Source: Pseudomonadota bacterium (GTDB lineage: Bacteria; Bdellovibrionota; Bacteriovoracia; Bacteriovoracales; Bacteriovoracaceae). Taken from it: a stretch of 64,000 nucleotides of DNA. The position numbers and the translations under genes were made by a program. Location of the stretch: NCBI GenBank assembly GCA_027488375.1, contig JAIYBW010000001.1, forward strand, positions 372,001-436,000. Reading direction: 5' to 3'. The notes under the pieces were generated by a model that worked only from the letters and a program-made list of their open reading frames with translations, did no database searches and was not told the DNA's origin. Shown here one piece after another: positions 50,627-59,944 of the stretch (positions are counted from its first letter, which is position 1; the number at the start of each line of letters is the position of its first letter).

Positions 50627-53448
50627 CCATTCCTTTTATTTGATATGACATGAGTTTGGAAAACAGAGTTAATAGTGGACTGAGTCTTTTGGAGGATAGA
50701 CTCAAAAACATTTTTTAGTTCCTGTGTTGACTGTAAAACATCTTTTAAATCGTTAAAGGTAGGAAGGTATATCGCTTTCAAGATTTTTGAAAGTGGAACA
50801 TTATTGGCCTGTGCCAGAATAAAATTAAGGAAGACTAAAGTAATTTCTTCACCGTGGAGCCTTACTACCGCGTGATCATTGGAAATCAGCTCTAAGTAAT
50901 AAAACTTCAAATCTCCCTCGTGAGTCACTTTTAATTGAGTAGATGTTAAATTTTGGTGCAAATGAATCGGCGTGTAGCCTTCTGCCAATTCAAAGTACAC
51001 GTCAGGATTGTTTGGGTAGAGCGGAAGAGTTGGTTTTTTTACAAGTCGACTTTGGACTAATGGATTATTAAAACTTATCTTCTGACCATATCTTTGATCA
51101 TCCATTTTCCAGATTATTGATTGTAAAGTTCTTTCGAATTGAGAGTAAAAAGAGAGAATTTCACAGGCGTATCGAGGCAGAAGATCTCTTGCGATTTTGT
51201 CCGTATGATTAAAAAACTTAGTCATACTATCAACGGAACTTTCTAAAAGCTCCTCTTCTGATTTTTCAAAAAGTTCAAAAGAAGCTCTGAGGTGTGTTGG
51301 TAGCTTTTCTGTTTCAGTAAGGAATTTAGGAACAAGTAATTTACTGAGCGCACCTTTAACAAGACTGAGTCCACCAGAGAAGGTAAGATTTATAACTTGT
51401 TGGCCAATTGGAGCAACAAAGAAGTTTCTAAGTAGGTTTGGATTAAGACCTGCTATCTTCGGATTTAATTGGAAATAACAACAAAGAGTCTCTCCGTAAT
51501 CTGAATGTATTGATCTAAAGGTATCCATTGGGTGAAGCTCTAATTGAACTTCAGGCTTTCTGAAATCAACAAGGAGAAAATAAGAAATATCTTTTTTGAA
51601 TCCTATATTAAATGTCAGATCTTGGTGATCAATAAGCTCTTTACCATTCATTGATTTAATATCAAAAAGTGTATCGAGTGTTGTGCAAGAATTTAATAGT
51701 CCTTTAAAAAATGCAGGATGAGTGATGCGAGAAGAATCTTCTGAAGCGGAATGAATCAGCATCCCATTAACAATGGCTTCTTGATAATATTCAATCCTAA
51801 ATGTATCCGGAAATTCAAGATGGGCCATGGCCGGTAATTCCTCAAGATGAGAGAGGAAAAAAGATCTTAAATAATCAGTAATTGGAGCAAACGATTGGAA
51901 TGTCTTAAGTTCAGCTGAAACTCTAAAGTAGGAACATAATTGACGGTTAATGTTTTTTTGCTGATCTCTCTTTCTAAAGATGTAAACGTATGAACCAAGT
52001 TCACCTTTACCTTTGATATTTTCAAAGTCAAAGATAGCCTCAGTTTTTAGTTCCTTCACAAGGGGATCAAGCCTGTCTCTCAAAGAAGGAACGAAAAGTT
52101 TTTTTGATGAAAGAACAAAAAGATAACCCTGAGGCTTCAGATATTTAACTTGCTCTAGAATTTGTGACATTAAAAAATGTTGTGGATTATTTTTTGGAAA
52201 GTGACACAAATTAAGAACGACCCTATCATAGGTCGAAGAGTAGAATGGATTTTCTTCAAGTAATGAAACTTGTCTTTGGTGGCTGTTCTTCCTATTTCGA
52301 AAATGGCTTCCCATTATTTTAGAAATATAATCGATTGGTTTCTTATTCTGATGCTCGGCTTTGTTAACAAGGAAAGTAAGGAACTGTAGTTCATTACAAA
52401 TTTTTGTAAAAACGCCCGAAATAAAATCAAAACCTTTAAAGTCTGGGCATAGAATCTGATCCCAGTGGCCATTTAGATTATTTTCTTGGGCCAGCCAGTG
52501 TGAAAGTGATAATGATTCTAGATAATCACCAAAATACTTACAGCTAATTATTTCTTCATCTTCAAAACGATCGGAATAGGCTGGTTTTCCCTCAATAGTA
52601 TCAAGCCATAAAGGGAAATTAATTTGGAGAGAATTTAAAAATAAGCCTAAACTAACTTGAGAGAGTGCATGGGAATAAAGTCTATTCTTCTCTTGAGCAA
52701 CCTGGGTTCTTCCTGAGACATTTTTTATAATTTCAGTAATCGCAAGTTCTTGAGAAAGCTTTAAAAGCTCTCTCATGGACTCTTTCATCGACTCTTGTGG
52801 CCTGTACCAACTATAAAGATTTGTTTCAAGCGCTCTTGAGTTCAGTTCTGTGGCGCTACCTTTTTTAAAAAATTGAGAAATAAATGAAGTAGGCGAAAGT
52901 AATGCTCGGTCAGTAAGTTCTAGGCCACATTTTGAAGTTAAAGTTCCAATAAACCGGAGCTTTAAAAAGGTAATTGTGGCAATCCTGCCACAATAGATAT
53001 CGAGGAAATTCGTTATATGAGTGTCTTGTTCATCAGCATTTTGATGAAGAGTTTGCCAGAATTTCCCAAAATCATCTAATCCGTCAAAATGCAGACCTAG
53101 GCTTTCAGCAAAAGAAAGAAACTCAGTATAAAGCCCCATTTTAATGGTGCGGGGAAAATCTTTTGTTTTGAGAAGTTCATGGCGGACATCATCTTGAATA
53201 CTTTTTAAAAGTTTTTCAAATTGAACAACCTCCCTAGAGCTTAATGAGTCTCCTTTCCAGCCTGGAACAAAACAATTTGCTGGGGAGAATTTTGATTCAT
53301 CAAAATTGAGGGGAGCTTTTGATTTCTTAATATGAGTAAAGGATGGAAAAATTTTATTCTGAGGTGATTTATGTGGTTGTTGAACTTCCTCCGGATGACC
53401 GGCCTCAGTTTGGAACCATTGTTGAGCAATAAAAGTCTTCTTGGTCAT
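50623..53448 (-). CDS. N6-adenine methyltransferase-like protein with eroded motifs
   Basis: The protein has 941 aa. Its middle follows the order of type I/IIG N6-methyltransferases: a segment at the place of motif I (ILCPDFKGFDFISGVF, about 332-347; normal form DPACGSGGFL), and a segment at the place of motif IV (YDRVVLNLCHFPKNN, about 407-421; normal form NPPF), followed by the usual LKPQGYLFVLSS and GSYVYIFRKRD strands. Both catalytic motifs are lost. The C-terminal part (about 690-760) resembles a target-recognition region. No restriction gene is near. It is co-translated with dtd. It is very likely inactive as a methyltransferase but might still bind DNA or RNA. Confidence 0.65.
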   Translation of the reverse strand: MTKKTFIAQQWFQTEAGHPEEVQQPHKSPQNKIFPSFTHIKKSKAPLNFDESKFSPANCFVPGWKGDSLSSREVVQFEKLLKSIQDDVRHELLKTKDFPRTIKMGLYTEFLSFAESLGLHFDGLDDFGKFWQTLHQNADEQDTHITNFLDIYCGRIATITFLKLRFIGTLTSKCGLELTDRALLSPTSFISQFFKKGSATELNSRALETNLYSWYRPQESMKESMRELLKLSQELAITEIIKNVSGRTQVAQEKNRLYSHALSQVSLGLFLNSLQINFPLWLDTIEGKPAYSDRFEDEEIISCKYFGDYLESLSLSHWLAQENNLNGHWDQILCPDFKGFDFISGVFTKICNELQFLTFLVNKAEHQNKKPIDYISKIMGSHFRNRKNSHQRQVSLLEENPFYSSTYDRVVLNLCHFPKNNPQHFLMSQILEQVKYLKPQGYLFVLSSKKLFVPSLRDRLDPLVKELKTEAIFDFENIKGKGELGSYVYIFRKRDQQKNINRQLCSYFRVSAELKTFQSFAPITDYLRSFFLSHLEELPAMAHLEFPDTFRIEYYQEAIVNGMLIHSASEDSSRITHPAFFKGLLNSCTTLDTLFDIKSMNGKELIDHQDLTFNIGFKKDISYFLLVDFRKPEVQLELHPMDTFRSIHSDYGETLCCYFQLNPKIAGLNPNLLRNFFVAPIGQQVINLTFSGGLSLVKGALSKLLVPKFLTETEKLPTHLRASFELFEKSEEELLESSVDSMTKFFNHTDKIARDLLPRYACEILSFYSQFERTLQSIIWKMDDQRYGQKISFNNPLVQSRLVKKPTLPLYPNNPDVYFELAEGYTPIHLHQNLTSTQLKVTHEGDLKFYYLELISNDHAVVRLHGEEITLVFLNFILAQANNVPLSKILKAIYLPTFNDLKDVLQSTQELKNVFESILQKTQSTINSVFQTHVISNKRNG

Positions 53449-53559
53449 TTTTCCAAGTAAAGTAAAAGTATTTGATTTAATTGTTAAAAGGGTCCCAGAT
53501 TTTGGCTTATCCTGGTGTTTTTGTCATGGAAAAAATGTCCAAAAAAAGGGGGAAGATTC

Positions 53560-53586
53560 TAAAGTTTTATCTGGTTTTTCCGATCA
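53560..53586 (+). promoter_or_regulatory. Sigma-28 (FliA)-type promoter of the 134-aa gene
   Basis: TAAAGTTT (identical to the -35 consensus), an 11-base spacer and TCCGATCA (six of eight to GCCGATAA) lie 72 bases before the ATG at 53659. The spacing equals that in front of motA. Confidence 0.65.
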
Positions 53587-53658
53587 GGCACGTAAGTATT
53601 GGATTCACTGAGTCTAAAAAACCGTAAATCTAAATAAAAATCATGTCCGGGGGACGCT

Positions 53659-54063
53659 ATGGATAAGAGTTTTAATGATCAAGAACTTTCCGACATCATG
53701 AAAGAGATTGAGGCTTTAGAAGAAGAATATACTTCTGAAGATGATGTGAAGGCCCAATCTGTTGAGGTGATGGAGGAATTAGTTGAGATGGAGGAAGAAA
53801 AATCTATCCCAATTGAATCCAAGCATGATCCTGAAGTTATTGCCTTTGAGCCTCGGCCAGCTCCTAAGCTTTCAAAATCTAGTGCTCCCGCTACCATGTC
53901 ATTCAAAGTACAGGGCGAAATGAATCTTGAGCTTCAGTTTGAGATTGGGGCCAAAACCATTCAATTAGAAGTTTCAGAGTCAGGTCTGGCCATTAAGATG
54001 GATGGTGGAATGACATTCACTGTTCCAGTTCATGAAACAAGTGCTCTAAAGAAAGCCGTTTAA
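53659..54063 (+). CDS. Acidic protein of unknown function
   Basis: The protein has 134 aa, strongly acidic in the first half (ELSDIMKEIEALEEEYTSEDD...VEMEEEK), then a Pro/Ala/Ser-rich linker and a small beta domain at the C terminus (MNLELQFEIGAKTIQLEVSESGLAIKM). No signal or TM. I do not recognise the family. Its promoter looks sigma-28-type, which would put it in the flagellar/motility regulon. The rsmD gene starts 6 bases later. Confidence 0.7.
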   Translation: MDKSFNDQELSDIMKEIEALEEEYTSEDDVKAQSVEVMEELVEMEEEKSIPIESKHDPEVIAFEPRPAPKLSKSSAPATMSFKVQGEMNLELQFEIGAKTIQLEVSESGLAIKMDGGMTFTVPVHETSALKKAV

Positions 54064-54069
54064 ATTTCC

Positions 54070-54648
54070 ATGATAAAAATACTTGGTGGAGTTGCTCGTG
54101 GTTTTCCACTTGCAACTCCTCAGGGTGATTCCACTCGTCCAACATCAGTGATGGTCAGAAGAAAATTATTTGATTGGCGCCAGAATTTAGAAGGCTACAG
54201 ATTCATTGACCTTTTCAGTGGTTCTGGATCCGTTGGATTTGAAGCTCTGTCCCGTGGAGCGGAGCAAATTCATTTAAATGATTCTAACCGACAAGCTTTT
54301 TATGCTTTAAAACAAAACCAAGAAAAAATATGCAAAGCTTTTAGCTTTGCCAAAGACTCAATTGTTATTGGCCAATACGATGCGAAGATTTGGCTCCAGA
54401 AGGAGTTTAAATATTCCTTTAGTACTTCCTCTGATGTTATTCTTTATTTAGACCCCCCCTATGAACTTCATAAGCTGTATTTTGACGTGATAGAGCTTTT
54501 AAAAAATTTAAAATTTGAAGGCGAGTTGTGGTTGGAATCTGACCGCTTGAAGGGCCCAAAAAAAGAAGAACTCGTCGAATTATTTTCTTCCGTTGTCAAA
54601 GTTATTGAGCAAGGAGATCATTTTGTCGTCGTTGGAAAGTTAGGGTAA
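54070..54648 (+). CDS. rsmD: RsmD, 16S rRNA (guanine966-N2)-methyltransferase
   Basis: The protein has 192 aa. The N-terminal ILGGVARGFPLATP, the RPTSVMVRRKLFDW motif, the SAM-binding DLFSGSGSVGFEALSRGA and the catalytic LDPPYE are all present. It methylates G966 of 16S rRNA. Pairing with coaD, as here, is common in bacteria. Confidence 0.93.
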   Translation: MIKILGGVARGFPLATPQGDSTRPTSVMVRRKLFDWRQNLEGYRFIDLFSGSGSVGFEALSRGAEQIHLNDSNRQAFYALKQNQEKICKAFSFAKDSIVIGQYDAKIWLQKEFKYSFSTSSDVILYLDPPYELHKLYFDVIELLKNLKFEGELWLESDRLKGPKKEELVELFSSVVKVIEQGDHFVVVGKLG

Positions 54649-54678
54649 GATAGTCCTAATAAAGTCGAAGGATAAATT

Positions 54679-55161
54679 GTGGAAAAGAAAAAAGCACTCT
54701 ATGCCGGAACATTTGATCCCTTTACGAATGGTCATCTTGATATTGTTCAAAGAGCGATAAAAATTTTTGATGAATTAACAATTCTTGTGGCCGTCTCACC
54801 AACAAAAAAACCCTTCATGTCGACAGAGTCAAGACTTGAAGTCTTGGCAAAATTATTTGCTCATGAATCAAAAGTTAAAGTTGATAGCTGGAATGGGTTA
54901 GTCGTTGATTATGCAAAGAAAAATAATATCGGTTCAATTGTCCGTGGTCTAAGACCCACTGGTGATTTTGAAATTGAGTTTCAGATGGCTTCGATGAATA
55001 GAAAAATAAATCATGATTGCGATACCGTTTTTCTTATGACAAGTGAAAAACTTTATTACATTTCAAGTTCTCTTGTTAAAGAAGTTTATAATCACCAGGG
55101 AGACATCACATCTTTTGTGCCTCCCTTAGTGTTAGATGAGATGAAAAAGATTAAATCCTAG
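54679..55161 (+). CDS. coaD: CoaD, phosphopantetheine adenylyltransferase
   Basis: The protein has 160 aa with AGTFDPFTNGHLDIVQRA (the HxGH-like GHLD motif of nucleotidyltransferases), IVRGLRPTGDFEIEFQMASMNR and SSSLVKEV. It makes dephospho-CoA, the last but one step to CoA. The start is GTG with GAAGGA upstream. Confidence 0.95.
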   Translation: MEKKKALYAGTFDPFTNGHLDIVQRAIKIFDELTILVAVSPTKKPFMSTESRLEVLAKLFAHESKVKVDSWNGLVVDYAKKNNIGSIVRGLRPTGDFEIEFQMASMNRKINHDCDTVFLMTSEKLYYISSSLVKEVYNHQGDITSFVPPLVLDEMKKIKS

Positions 55162-55175
55162 AGAGAAAATTACTT

Positions 55176-56393
55176 ATGCTGTTAAGTTCTAGAGTCAAGG
55201 GAATTACAGATAGTATTACGATGAAATTAAATGAAAAGGCCCTTAATCTTAATGATGAGGGGAAAGTCATTTATAATCTTTCTGGTGGACAGCTTCCCAT
55301 TAAGCCTTTACCTGAATTTATTGAAAACATTCATCATCAATTAAATTTCTTAAAAAGTTATCAGTATTCACCAGTGCTTGGATTTCCCGCTCTAAGAAAA
55401 AAGCTTTCTGCCCATATGGCCGAGCAGAGACATTTGCCTCTCGATATTTTTGAAAATGATTATGATTGCATTATAAGTAATGGTTCAAAACATTCGATTT
55501 ACAATTGTCTTGGAGCTTTACTTGATTCTGGAGATGAAGTTATTCTCCTTGCTCCCTACTGGGTGAGTTATCCTGAGATGATTAAATTCTGGGGAGGAAT
55601 TCCGACAGTCGTAAAATCGAATGTCTTTGATGCTTTTGTGCCCTCTATTGATGATATTAAAAAAGCAATTTCTCCTAGGACTAAAGCAATTATTGTTAAC
55701 AGTCCAAATAATCCCTCTGGTATTCATTATTCCGAAGCCTGGATGAGAGATTTTGCTGCTTTCCTCTTAGAGTTTCCTGATTTGATTGTTATTAGTGATG
55801 AAGTTTATTCGGAGATTTCATACTTTGATCCTAAGCCTAGTTTCTTTTATCAGTATGATCACACTCTACTTTCTCGAACAATCATTATTCAGGCGATTTC
55901 AAAATCACTGGCCTCAACTGGATTAAGATTAGGATATGCCATTGGCCCAAGTGCGGTGATTGGTGCCATGGGAAAAATTCAAGGTCAGACAACTTCTGGC
56001 CCCAATAGTCTCATTCAGCGTGCTCTCTTAGATTTTGATTTCAAGTTGATTGATTCTTTTTTAATGCCCGTTAAGTTTCATGTTCGACAAAATGCTGCAA
56101 CTTTAAGAGAAAAATTTCGTGAAGCTAATCTTGGACATTGTTGGTATCAGTCGACTTCTGCTTTTTACTTCATGTTGGATTTTTCTAGGACTCCAATGTT
56201 TGCTCGTTTCGAAGGTGAGCAACAGGATTTTTCTTATAAAATCGCAGATGAACTTTTGAATGATGAGGGAATAACAGTTGTTCCTGGTTCAGATTTTGGT
56301 ATCCCGAACTCGGCAAGAATTTCCCTTGTTATCGAAGAAGTCCCTTTTACGGAAGCTATAATTAAAATCGTCAAGTATTTGAAGCGAGTTTAG
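55176..56393 (+). CDS. Class I/II PLP-dependent aminotransferase
   Basis: The protein has 405 aa with NSPNNPSGI, SDEVYSEI, the PLP lysine in AISKSLASTGLRLGY and the C-terminal Arg motif (NSARISLVI). It is of the aspartate aminotransferase type I gamma-like group. The substrate is not clear. It follows coaD by 14 bases on the same strand. Confidence 0.88.
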   Translation: MLLSSRVKGITDSITMKLNEKALNLNDEGKVIYNLSGGQLPIKPLPEFIENIHHQLNFLKSYQYSPVLGFPALRKKLSAHMAEQRHLPLDIFENDYDCIISNGSKHSIYNCLGALLDSGDEVILLAPYWVSYPEMIKFWGGIPTVVKSNVFDAFVPSIDDIKKAISPRTKAIIVNSPNNPSGIHYSEAWMRDFAAFLLEFPDLIVISDEVYSEISYFDPKPSFFYQYDHTLLSRTIIIQAISKSLASTGLRLGYAIGPSAVIGAMGKIQGQTTSGPNSLIQRALLDFDFKLIDSFLMPVKFHVRQNAATLREKFREANLGHCWYQSTSAFYFMLDFSRTPMFARFEGEQQDFSYKIADELLNDEGITVVPGSDFGIPNSARISLVIEEVPFTEAIIKIVKYLKRV

Positions 56394-56472
56394 CTCCATT
56401 TTCTAGGCACATTTCTCCCTTACTCAATATTATTTTCTCTCTGAGATAAAATAAATAGTAAGGGGGAGTGCA

Positions 56473-57453
56473 TTGCGCTCATTACTATTTTTATCACTTT
56501 TATTTTTAATTGGTGGCTGTGCTAAAACGGCTCCGGAAAAAATCGATGAAGCCATCGATCTGGCACTCACTTATCTTACTCAGGAAAAATGTCAGAAGGC
56601 GATTGATGTTCTAGAAGATGTTGGCCCAGATACTGATAATCCTGTTTACCTCCAAGTGCTCGCTTCCGCTTATGCCTGTAGAGCTGGATATAATGAAGTA
56701 ACTTTTCTTAGCACTGATATTCCTCTGATTAGTTCGGTTGCTGCGAATTTTATGAAATCCCTAACGAAACTCTCACTTTCAAGTGAGACTGAAGCTGATT
56801 CAGATTCATATAATGATTTGCTTGCTGCTTTGAATACAATACTTGATGTAGATGGTAACCAGCCCAGTTATACTGCCAGAGTTGCAAAGTATGGAGCTCG
56901 AAAGGCTGGAGATATGGGTGTTCAGACCTTATTTTTAGCGCTCACTCAACTTGGAAAATTTATTCATTTTTATGGCAACGTCGATAGTAATGGTGTTAAA
57001 GGTGCCGGTGCGGCCAATACAGATGAGCAGGGAGCAACACCTTCTAATTGTTTTCTAGAATATACTGACGCTCGAGTAATCACTGTTCTTGGGCCCCTAG
57101 GTGGAACTTGTGATGATCTCTCAAGCGATGACGGACATCCCAATTTATCATTTGCTCCAGCAAGTTTAACTGCGACAAAAAAGAAGATGTGCCAAGGACT
57201 TGTTCTCGTTACAAATGTGATTGATATTTTAGAAAATATGACTCTTCCTGCGAGTAATTCGTATGGAGATCTTGTAGGTTTGTCGACAACAGTTGGAGCT
57301 TTTAAAACCTCTATTATCGGAGCCGATCCAGACCTCGAAGAATTAATTGAAACAACTTCTCAAACTGTTTGTGAAGGATTGGTCGCCGATGCGACTAAGT
57401 TTGGTCATCTTCAGTACATTTATGCGTTGTTATTTGAAGTAGGTCTTCCATGA
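56473..57453 (+). CDS. Lipoprotein with TPR-like start, unknown function
   Basis: The protein has 326 aa with a lipobox (FLIGGC, Cys16). The segment after it (LALTYLTQEKCQKAIDVLEDVG) is TPR-like. The rest is helical, Ser/Thr-rich, with about eight Cys. The start is TTG with GGGGGAG just upstream. Its end overlaps the outer-membrane protein gene by four bases, so the two products probably act together in the outer membrane. Confidence 0.7.
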   Translation: MRSLLFLSLLFLIGGCAKTAPEKIDEAIDLALTYLTQEKCQKAIDVLEDVGPDTDNPVYLQVLASAYACRAGYNEVTFLSTDIPLISSVAANFMKSLTKLSLSSETEADSDSYNDLLAALNTILDVDGNQPSYTARVAKYGARKAGDMGVQTLFLALTQLGKFIHFYGNVDSNGVKGAGAANTDEQGATPSNCFLEYTDARVITVLGPLGGTCDDLSSDDGHPNLSFAPASLTATKKKMCQGLVLVTNVIDILENMTLPASNSYGDLVGLSTTVGAFKTSIIGADPDLEELIETTSQTVCEGLVADATKFGHLQYIYALLFEVGLP

Positions 57454-58568
57454 GAAGATTTACTTTAGGATTTTTTTTATTATTAAGTTTTTCTGCTTAT
57501 GCCTTTGAGTATCCTTATACATTGCGATCGCCCAAGGCTTTACTGATGGGAGATGCCTATACAGCCGTGAATGATGATGAGTATTCTCTTTTTTATAATC
57601 CTGCCACTTTAGGTCGCCATAAACATGATCTTACTTTACATCCCTTTAGTGGTCAGTTGTCGGCGACTAATGTTATTCAAGATATGGATCGCTTTCAAAA
57701 TTTTCCAGACACAGCGACTGGTGCCGCAGACGTGTTAATGGATTACCCTGTGCACGCAGGTGCAGGTGTGGCCCCTGGGTTTAAACTTTTTAATTTTGGT
57801 ATCTCATTTATTTCATCGCAAAGTTTTGATGCTCTTTTAAGAAATAAGTCTCATCCGATGCTGGACGTTGATTTACGTTCGGATAAGGGAGTGGCCATGG
57901 GCTTTGCTTTGCCAATTGGCCCATCCCGAATTTCAAAATCATCTTCGAGCGGTTCTCAGACCTCGCTTGGGATAGGAACAAAATACATTGAGCGTACCGG
58001 AGTTAAGGATACCTTATCACTTTCTGGTCCTACAGTTATTGGGGCCCTGGGTCAAAGTGAGCTTCAGGACATTATGAACTCACTTGGGAACGTTAAAGGT
58101 AGTGGTTGGGGTTTCGATGCGGGAATTGAGCATGTTCTTAGAAGTGGAAACTCACAAATAGTGATGGGACTTTCTGCCCTTGATATTACTGGGACAGAAT
58201 TTACTGTGAATAATAATGCCAATAAAATGAAAGTCGCCAATATCAGGGACCAAGTGAACTTTGGACTCGCGGCCGGGCAGGATCTCACACTTTTTCATTA
58301 TATCGTGTCTGCGGACGTAAGAGCATTGAATGAGCAAATTGAGTTTGGGCGACGACTTCGTCTAGGGGCCCAGGTTGGGATTCCTGGAATCTCAGTTATG
58401 GCCGGTATGAATAGTGGATATTACAGCTATGGAGCTGAGCTCGACCTTGCTTTTTTAAAAATAAGTGCTGGATTTTATGATGTTGAACTCGGTTCCCAGT
58501 ACAAACAGACAAAAAGTAAACGCTTCATTATCTACTTAAGCTTATTTGACTTTTCATTCGATGCTTAA
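57450..58568 (+). CDS. Outer-membrane beta-barrel-type protein (UPF0164/PorV-like)
   Basis: The protein has 372 aa with a signal peptide and an N-terminal motif (RSPKALLMGDAYTAVNDDEYSLFYNPATLG) typical of PorV/FadL-type outer-membrane barrels. The remainder shows alternating beta strands and ends in an aromatic strand (FIIYLSLFDFSF). PorV-like proteins often help surface transport or anchor other proteins. It is coupled to the lipoprotein gene upstream. Confidence 0.75.
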   Translation: MRRFTLGFFLLLSFSAYAFEYPYTLRSPKALLMGDAYTAVNDDEYSLFYNPATLGRHKHDLTLHPFSGQLSATNVIQDMDRFQNFPDTATGAADVLMDYPVHAGAGVAPGFKLFNFGISFISSQSFDALLRNKSHPMLDVDLRSDKGVAMGFALPIGPSRISKSSSSGSQTSLGIGTKYIERTGVKDTLSLSGPTVIGALGQSELQDIMNSLGNVKGSGWGFDAGIEHVLRSGNSQIVMGLSALDITGTEFTVNNNANKMKVANIRDQVNFGLAAGQDLTLFHYIVSADVRALNEQIEFGRRLRLGAQVGIPGISVMAGMNSGYYSYGAELDLAFLKISAGFYDVELGSQYKQTKSKRFIIYLSLFDFSFDA

Positions 58569-58624
58569 TTTTTTATCCTAAAACCAACACACACCCAAGG
58601 CCCCCCACGGAATAGGAGGAGTTT

Positions 58625-59944
58625 TTGAATAAAACGTTCATTTTGGACACCAATGTCCTGTTGCTTGATCCTCTAGCTATTAACAAATTCGGTCCGGATA
58701 ACAAAGTCTTTGTTCCCCTCACTGTCATTGAAGAACTTGATCGATTTAAAAAAGATCAAAATGAAAACGGAAGAAATGCTCGTTATTTCTCTCGATTGAT
58801 TGATGGTTTTCGAGGTGCTGGATCCTTGTTTAAAGGAATCAAACTCGACAATGGCGGAACTCTTCAAGTCAGTGTCACAAAAGAATATCAGGGGAGTGCA
58901 AACTCTGGGCTGAAATTAGATCTAAACGATAATCTTATTCTGGCTTCTGCTCTTACTCTTAAAGAAGCTGGCGAGAATGTTATTTTGATTACGAAGGATA
59001 TTAACCTTCGCTTGAAATCAGATGCGGTTAATATTCATGCCGAAGATTATGAAACCACTGATGTTACTGTTGATGAGCTTTATTCAGGTCAGCGTGTTGT
59101 TCAATTTGATCTGGTAAAAATTGAAGAGTTCGAGAAAGATCGATTTCTCAAGCTTGAGCCAGGTGATATCCCAAGTATTTATCCCAATGAGTATCTGGTT
59201 CTTGTAGATAAAAATAATCCTTTCAAAAAAGTTTTAGGACGATTCCATGCTAAAAAAGGTGGTATTGTTCCTTTGATTAAGCCAAAGGAAGGAGTTTGGG
59301 GGATTCACCCTAAAAATATTGAGCAACAATTTGCCCTCGATGCACTATTGAATAATGAAATTAATCTTGTTTCTCTTGTTGGTAAGGCCGGAACTGGTAA
59401 AACGCTCTTGGCGATTGCTGCTGGACTGGAATGCGCCATCACGAAGCAAAATTATTCTCGAGTTCTTGTTTCACGACCAATTGTACCAATGGGGCGTGAC
59501 CTTGGATTTTTACCAGGTGATATCAATGAAAAACTTGGCCCCTGGATGCAGCCGATTTTTGATAACATTGATTTTCTTTTCGGGAATCAACGTGCTCGTA
59601 ATGAAATGACAACTTGGGATGAACTCATTAACCAAGGTCTTCTTCACGTGGAGCCACTGACATATATTAGAGGTCGTTCACTTCCTCAACAGTATATGAT
59701 TGTTGATGAGTCTCAAAACTTAACTCCGCATGAGATTAAAACGATTATTACGAGAGCTGGAGAGGGAACAAAAATCGTTCTCACGGGTGATTCTGAGCAG
59801 ATTGATAACCCATATCTAGACTCATTAAACAATGGCCTTGTTTATACTATTGATAAGCTCAAGGGTGAAGAGATTGTGGCCCACGTTAAACTACAAGTAG
59901 GTGAGAGATCGCCACTCTCTGAGATTGCTAGTAAATTGTTATGA
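58625..59944 (+). CDS. PhoH-family ATPase with N-terminal PIN domain
   Basis: The protein has 439 aa. The PIN domain (about 1-150; LDTNVLLLDP, EELD, and the acidic DNLILASAL and ITKDINLRLK parts) is a predicted RNase. The C-terminal PhoH domain has Walker A GKAGTGKTLLA, IVPMGRDLGFLPGDINEKLGPW, Walker B YMIVDESQNLTP and ILTGDSEQID. PIN-PhoH proteins act as RNA helicase/nucleases. The TTG start has AGGAGG five bases upstream. The PilZ gene overlaps by four bases. Confidence 0.92.
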   Translation: MNKTFILDTNVLLLDPLAINKFGPDNKVFVPLTVIEELDRFKKDQNENGRNARYFSRLIDGFRGAGSLFKGIKLDNGGTLQVSVTKEYQGSANSGLKLDLNDNLILASALTLKEAGENVILITKDINLRLKSDAVNIHAEDYETTDVTVDELYSGQRVVQFDLVKIEEFEKDRFLKLEPGDIPSIYPNEYLVLVDKNNPFKKVLGRFHAKKGGIVPLIKPKEGVWGIHPKNIEQQFALDALLNNEINLVSLVGKAGTGKTLLAIAAGLECAITKQNYSRVLVSRPIVPMGRDLGFLPGDINEKLGPWMQPIFDNIDFLFGNQRARNEMTTWDELINQGLLHVEPLTYIRGRSLPQQYMIVDESQNLTPHEIKTIITRAGEGTKIVLTGDSEQIDNPYLDSLNNGLVYTIDKLKGEEIVAHVKLQVGERSPLSEIASKLL

